Source: Asticcacaulis sp. AND118 (GTDB lineage Bacteria; Pseudomonadota; Alphaproteobacteria; Caulobacterales; Caulobacteraceae). From it: DNA of 64,000 bases. Made by a program: the position numbers and the translations under genes. The notes under the pieces were generated by a model. That model was not told where the DNA came from. It was given only the letters and a program-made list of their open reading frames with translations, and made no database searches. Where the stretch lies: contig NZ_CP084912.1 of the NCBI RefSeq assembly GCF_020535245.1, positions 1 to 64,000 of the forward strand. Direction: 5' to 3'. This document shows positions 60,766-64,000 of this stretch, piece after piece (within the stretch, counting starts at the first letter, position 1; every line of letters begins with the position of its first letter).

Positions 60766-62346
60766 TCAGGCCGCGTCCCGCAACAGGCTGTGCGCTTCGG
60801 CATCGGTCAGGAAATCGCCATAGGTCTCGCCCTGAACCAGGGCGCAGCCCTCGGTCATCAGCGCGCCGGCTTCGTCCAGCGAGCCGACGCCGTCGGCGAC
60901 GACCGCCAGCCCCAGACCGCGACCCAGCCCGATCAGGGCATTGGCCACCGCGCGCCCATCGGAATCGCGTGCGGCCGCATCCGTCACGCCACGATCCAGC
61001 TTGATGCGGTCGGGCTTGAAGCGTCTGAGTTGCGAAAGCGTCGAATAGCCCGCGCCGAAATGGCTGAGGGTCACCGACACGCCGGCGGCGCGCAGGGCCT
61101 GCAACAGGCCGATGGCGGCGTCGGTTTCGGACACGAAGGTCGTTTCCGGCAAACGCACCTCCAGACGGTCGGCGCTGAGGCCGCGCGTCATCAGGGCCGA
61201 GGCGATGCGCAACGGCAGGGCCTGTTCGCTGAGTTGCGCCGGATAGAGGTCGATCGACAGGCGCACCTCAGGCGGCCATTGGGCCGCCGCGTCGCAGGCC
61301 TGCCCCAGAGTCAGCCCCGCGATGTCGTGGATCAGACCTATCTCTTCGGCGATGGCCAGAAAGCGCTCCGGCGGCACCGCCTGCCCCTGATCGGTCAGCC
61401 AGCGCGGTTCGGCTTCGAAGGCGCGGACCTGACGGGTGCGGATATCGACGACCGGACGGAAGACGGTCGTAATGCGTTCTTCGCTCAAGGCCTGGCGCAG
61501 GGCGTGCTCCATAGCGGCGCGTTCATTGACCTGACGGTCCATATCCTCGTCGAAGAAACGCATGGCCGAGCGGCGTTCGGCCTTGGCGCGGTAGAGCGCC
61601 ACATCGGCCTTGCGCAGCAGTTCTTCGGCGTCCTCGGCATTCTGCGGGAACAGGGCGATGCCGATGCCCGTGCCGACATCATGGCTGGCCTTGCCGATGC
61701 GAAGGGGGGTTTTCAGCGCCTCGATGACGCGCAGCGCGATGGTGGTGGCGGTTTCCGGATTGGCAATATGGCGCAGGACGATGGCGAATTCGTCGCCGCC
61801 GAAGCGCGCCACCAGATCGCCCGCACGCATGACACCTTTCAGCCGCCCGGCGACCGCGATCAGCGCCTGATCGCCCGTTGCGTGCCCGTAGACGTCGTTG
61901 ATGCGCTTGAAGCCGTTAAGATCAAGCAACAACAGGGCGTGCGACCCACCGGCCGCCGGGGTCTCGCCCAAAGCCGCGTGCAGGGTCTCGTCGAACTGCC
62001 GGCGATTGGGCAGACCCGTCAACTGATCCTCGAAGGCCAGCGAACGGACGTGGCGCTCCGCTTCGATACGGCCGCGGATTTCGCGCTTCTGGTCGAAATA
62101 ACGGCGCAGGGAAAAGCCGAACATGCTGAGCGTCAGCAAGGTGCCGAGCAGCAGGGCCTCGTCCAGCTCGACGGCCTTTTCTTCCGAAGACAGACGGCCC
62201 TGATGGACGAAGATGTCGATCTCAAAGCCCAGATAGGCGGCGACGGAGAGTGCGGCGCCGATAACCGTCAGGTCTTGCAGGCTGTAACGGTGACGCATGA
62301 TAAATCGCACAATAAACGCAAGGAACTGGGGAAACGCAAGGAACAT
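60766..62346 (-). CDS. Membrane GGDEF protein with degenerate EAL domain
   Basis: The 526-residue protein has two transmembrane segments (about 25-45 and 65-85), a GGDEF domain (about 105-265) and an EAL-like domain (about 280-520). The diguanylate cyclase motif GGDEF is intact at 183-187 and the inhibitory I-site RAGD is present at 174-177, so c-di-GMP synthesis is likely. The EAL domain lacks key residues: EAL is EAE (311-313), the metal-binding DD pair is Ser428-His429 (TLSHFGAGYS), the Asn of SVN is Asp (SIDLYPAQL) and the Glu of AEGVE is Asp (ADGVGS). It is therefore probably a binding or structural domain and not a phosphodiesterase. It follows another GGDEF-EAL gene by 71 bp. Confidence 0.9.
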   Translation of the reverse strand: MFLAFPQFLAFIVRFIMRHRYSLQDLTVIGAALSVAAYLGFEIDIFVHQGRLSSEEKAVELDEALLLGTLLTLSMFGFSLRRYFDQKREIRGRIEAERHVRSLAFEDQLTGLPNRRQFDETLHAALGETPAAGGSHALLLLDLNGFKRINDVYGHATGDQALIAVAGRLKGVMRAGDLVARFGGDEFAIVLRHIANPETATTIALRVIEALKTPLRIGKASHDVGTGIGIALFPQNAEDAEELLRKADVALYRAKAERRSAMRFFDEDMDRQVNERAAMEHALRQALSEERITTVFRPVVDIRTRQVRAFEAEPRWLTDQGQAVPPERFLAIAEEIGLIHDIAGLTLGQACDAAAQWPPEVRLSIDLYPAQLSEQALPLRIASALMTRGLSADRLEVRLPETTFVSETDAAIGLLQALRAAGVSVTLSHFGAGYSTLSQLRRFKPDRIKLDRGVTDAAARDSDGRAVANALIGLGRGLGLAVVADGVGSLDEAGALMTEGCALVQGETYGDFLTDAEAHSLLRDAA

Positions 62347-62417
62347 AGAGAGGCTCCGGTGAGCTTGGTCCTAACCTACACGCCTTCGGTTAAATTTTTC
62401 TCCACCCTTCCCGTCGC

Positions 62418-64000
62418 TTACACCGCCACCTTTCGAGCACCTGCCCCCGGCCGCCGCGCATTGCGCGAGCGCGGACCGGCTGCGCCATACGGATCGACCT
62501 CTTCCGGCATGACCTTTGACGGACCCAGACCGCTGTTGTCCGTGCCGAGCAGTTCGTCCAGCGGCAGCGGTCTGGCGAAATAATAGCCCTGCAAACTGTT
62601 GCAGCCGGCGATCCTGAGAAGCCGCGCCTGAGCGAAATTCTCAACCCCTTCGGCGGTGACCTCGATCGACATGGCCTGAGCGATATTGACCGCCCCGGCA
62701 ACCAGCGCCGCTGCCTGGCATTCGCGGTCGATATCGCCGGCCAGACTGCGGTCGATCTTGATGCGGTCGAACTTGAAACGGCGCAGCGAGCCGATGCTGG
62801 AATAGCCTGTGCCGAAATCGTCGAGCGCGAAGGTGACGCCGTGCTTTTTCAACTGGGTGATGGCAGTGATGGCGCGTTCGGGGTTTTCGACCAGATAACC
62901 CTCGGTGACCTCCAGTTCCAGTCGCGTGGACTCGAACGTTGTCTCGTTCAGGATGTCCACGACCCGCGCCTCGAAGTCCGGATCGCGGAACTGCGCCGGC
63001 GAGATGTTGACGCTGAGCTTCATCGGGCTGTGCGGCAGAAGCTGCTGACAGGCCCGCTTCAGCACGTACATGCCCAGATCCTCGATCAACCCGCTATCTT
63101 CCGCAATGGGAATGAATTCGTGCGGAAAGAGCGCGCCTTCGGGCCGCCGGGGCCAGCGCACCAGGGCTTCGACCGCGGTGACCGCGTAGGTCTTGGCGTC
63201 GACGATAGGCTGATAGACCACCTCGAACTCGTCGCGCTTCAGCCCCTCGCGGATGCCCTGCTCGATTTCCTGAATCCGCAGGCGTTCGGCGTCCAGATCG
63301 CGATTATAGCTGACGATCTGGTTCTTGCCCGACACCTTGGCGTGGTACATGGCGACATCGGCGCGGCGGAACATTTCCTCGACCGACACGGCCTTGAGGT
63401 CGTCGCTGGCGATACCGATGCTGACGCCGACCTGTATGGCCCGCTCGCCGATGCGCACAGGGTTTTTCAGCGAGGTCAGCACGCGCTTGCCGAACTGGCG
63501 CGACTGGTTGCCACTGGCCCCACCCATGACCAGCATGGCGAATTCGTCGCCGCCGATACGCGCCAGCATGGCGTCGCGCGGCATATAGGATTTCAGCACC
63601 TCGGCCATCTTGCTGATGATCTGGTCGCCGACGATATGGCCGTAGATGTCGTTGACCTCCTTAAAGCCGTCGAGGTCCATGAAGACGATGGACACCGGCA
63701 CGGCCTCGCGGCGGCGGCTGATCTCCTGCAGCCGCTCATACAAGGCCCGACGGTTGGGCAGACCGCTCAGGCTATCGGTCAGGGCCGTGAGTTGCGCGGC
63801 CTCCTCGCTGCGCGCCAGTCGATGCAGGCCGTAGGCGCTGACGAGAACCAGCGCCAGCACCAGCCCGCCGACCAGGAGGGTGATCTGCTGAATTTCATCT
63901 TCCGCCGCGCTCGACGCCACCGCGCCGCTCAGACGCTGCGTCCAGGCCAGTTCGCTGATGACGGCGCCGTTGGCTTCGAGCAGCGGCAGGGTCGCTTCGT
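62418..64000 (-). CDS. GGDEF-EAL protein, 5' end beyond window
   Basis: The frame remains open to the window edge, so the N-terminal sensor part is missing; a GTG at 63920 is an internal codon and not the start. Visible parts are one transmembrane segment (ITLLVGGLVLALVLVSAYGL), a GGDEF domain with intact GGDEF (ARIGGDEFAML) but no I-site RxxD, and an EAL domain with its catalytic residues: EALVRW, SVNISPAQF, ELEVTEGYLV, LDDFGTGYSS and AEGVEN. It is likely a working c-di-GMP phosphodiesterase, perhaps bifunctional or regulated by the GGDEF part. The C-terminal 50 residues are basic and low in complexity. It and the degenerate-EAL gene downstream form a pair. Confidence 0.92.
   Translation of the reverse strand, partial: EATLPLLEANGAVISELAWTQRLSGAVASSAAEDEIQQITLLVGGLVLALVLVSAYGLHRLARSEEAAQLTALTDSLSGLPNRRALYERLQEISRRREAVPVSIVFMDLDGFKEVNDIYGHIVGDQIISKMAEVLKSYMPRDAMLARIGGDEFAMLVMGGASGNQSRQFGKRVLTSLKNPVRIGERAIQVGVSIGIASDDLKAVSVEEMFRRADVAMYHAKVSGKNQIVSYNRDLDAERLRIQEIEQGIREGLKRDEFEVVYQPIVDAKTYAVTAVEALVRWPRRPEGALFPHEFIPIAEDSGLIEDLGMYVLKRACQQLLPHSPMKLSVNISPAQFRDPDFEARVVDILNETTFESTRLELEVTEGYLVENPERAITAITQLKKHGVTFALDDFGTGYSSIGSLRRFKFDRIKIDRSLAGDIDRECQAAALVAGAVNIAQAMSIEVTAEGVENFAQARLLRIAGCNSLQGYYFARPLPLDELLGTDNSGLGPSKVMPEEVDPYGAAGPRSRNARRPGAGARKVAV

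Noticed and set aside
60790-62583. Open frame of 597 codons on the plus strand
   Set aside because: It is antisense to the GGDEF/degenerate-EAL gene, whose motifs are unmistakable.

Overview
The window looks like chromosomal DNA of a GC-rich alphaproteobacterium of the Caulobacterales, most like an Asticcacaulis/Caulobacter-type polysaccharide degrader. This is an inference from five large TonB-dependent receptors of the Xanthomonas/Caulobacter type, Tat-exported glycosidases, NagX-type GlcNAc genes, LacI and GntR control of receptor loci, and alphaproteobacterial palindromic repeats. No rRNA, tRNA, CRISPR array, transposase or phage gene was seen.

Region 1 (1-13.9 kb) is a pectin locus. On the minus strand a PL10 pectate lyase, a TonB receptor and a GH105-DUF4861 fusion (cut by the window start) are in one direction. 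Divergently there is a Tat-exported six-hairpin glycosidase-like protein, a possible 41-residue ORF with a terminator, and a second receptor paralogous to the first. Region 2 (14-21.7 kb) has a solitary AAA_14/DUF4143 ATPase, a VOC protein, a large secreted DUF4450-like protein and a Kef-type antiporter. Region 3 (21.9-31.4 kb) is an N-acetylglucosaminide locus: receptor, GH89 alpha-N-acetylglucosaminidase, NagX-like membrane protein and GlcNAc kinase on the minus strand, with two GntR-type regulators opposite. Copies of one palindrome (AAATTGG-N4-CCAATTT) lie before the receptor and before both regulators. Region 4 (31.4-37.7 kb) is a FecI-FecR-STN receptor signalling set followed by a secreted metallophosphatase.

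Region 5 (37.7-45.3 kb) is the least familiar part: a membrane HTH-TPR protein, then an apparent operon of a Tat protein, a lipoprotein joining TPR-like repeats to a secretin-like core, and two large secreted proteins of unknown family. It ends in a perfect 26-bp hairpin. Region 6 (45.4-52.4 kb) has a small secreted protein, a serine hydrolase-TPR fusion, an autotransporter with tandem internal repeats and an MFS transporter. Region 7 (51-60.7 kb) is a second acidic-glycan locus: a SASA-type acetylesterase and a hexuronate-type MFS transporter face a receptor, LacI regulator and Tat-exported beta-helix protein, with two LacI-like operators between. Region 8 (60.7-64 kb) has two GGDEF-EAL proteins. 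One has a degenerate EAL domain and the other runs off the window.

Palindromic repeats are frequent. A 105-bp element occurs at 13.95 kb and, inverted and almost identical, at 60.66 kb, where it supplies the stop codon of the preceding gene.
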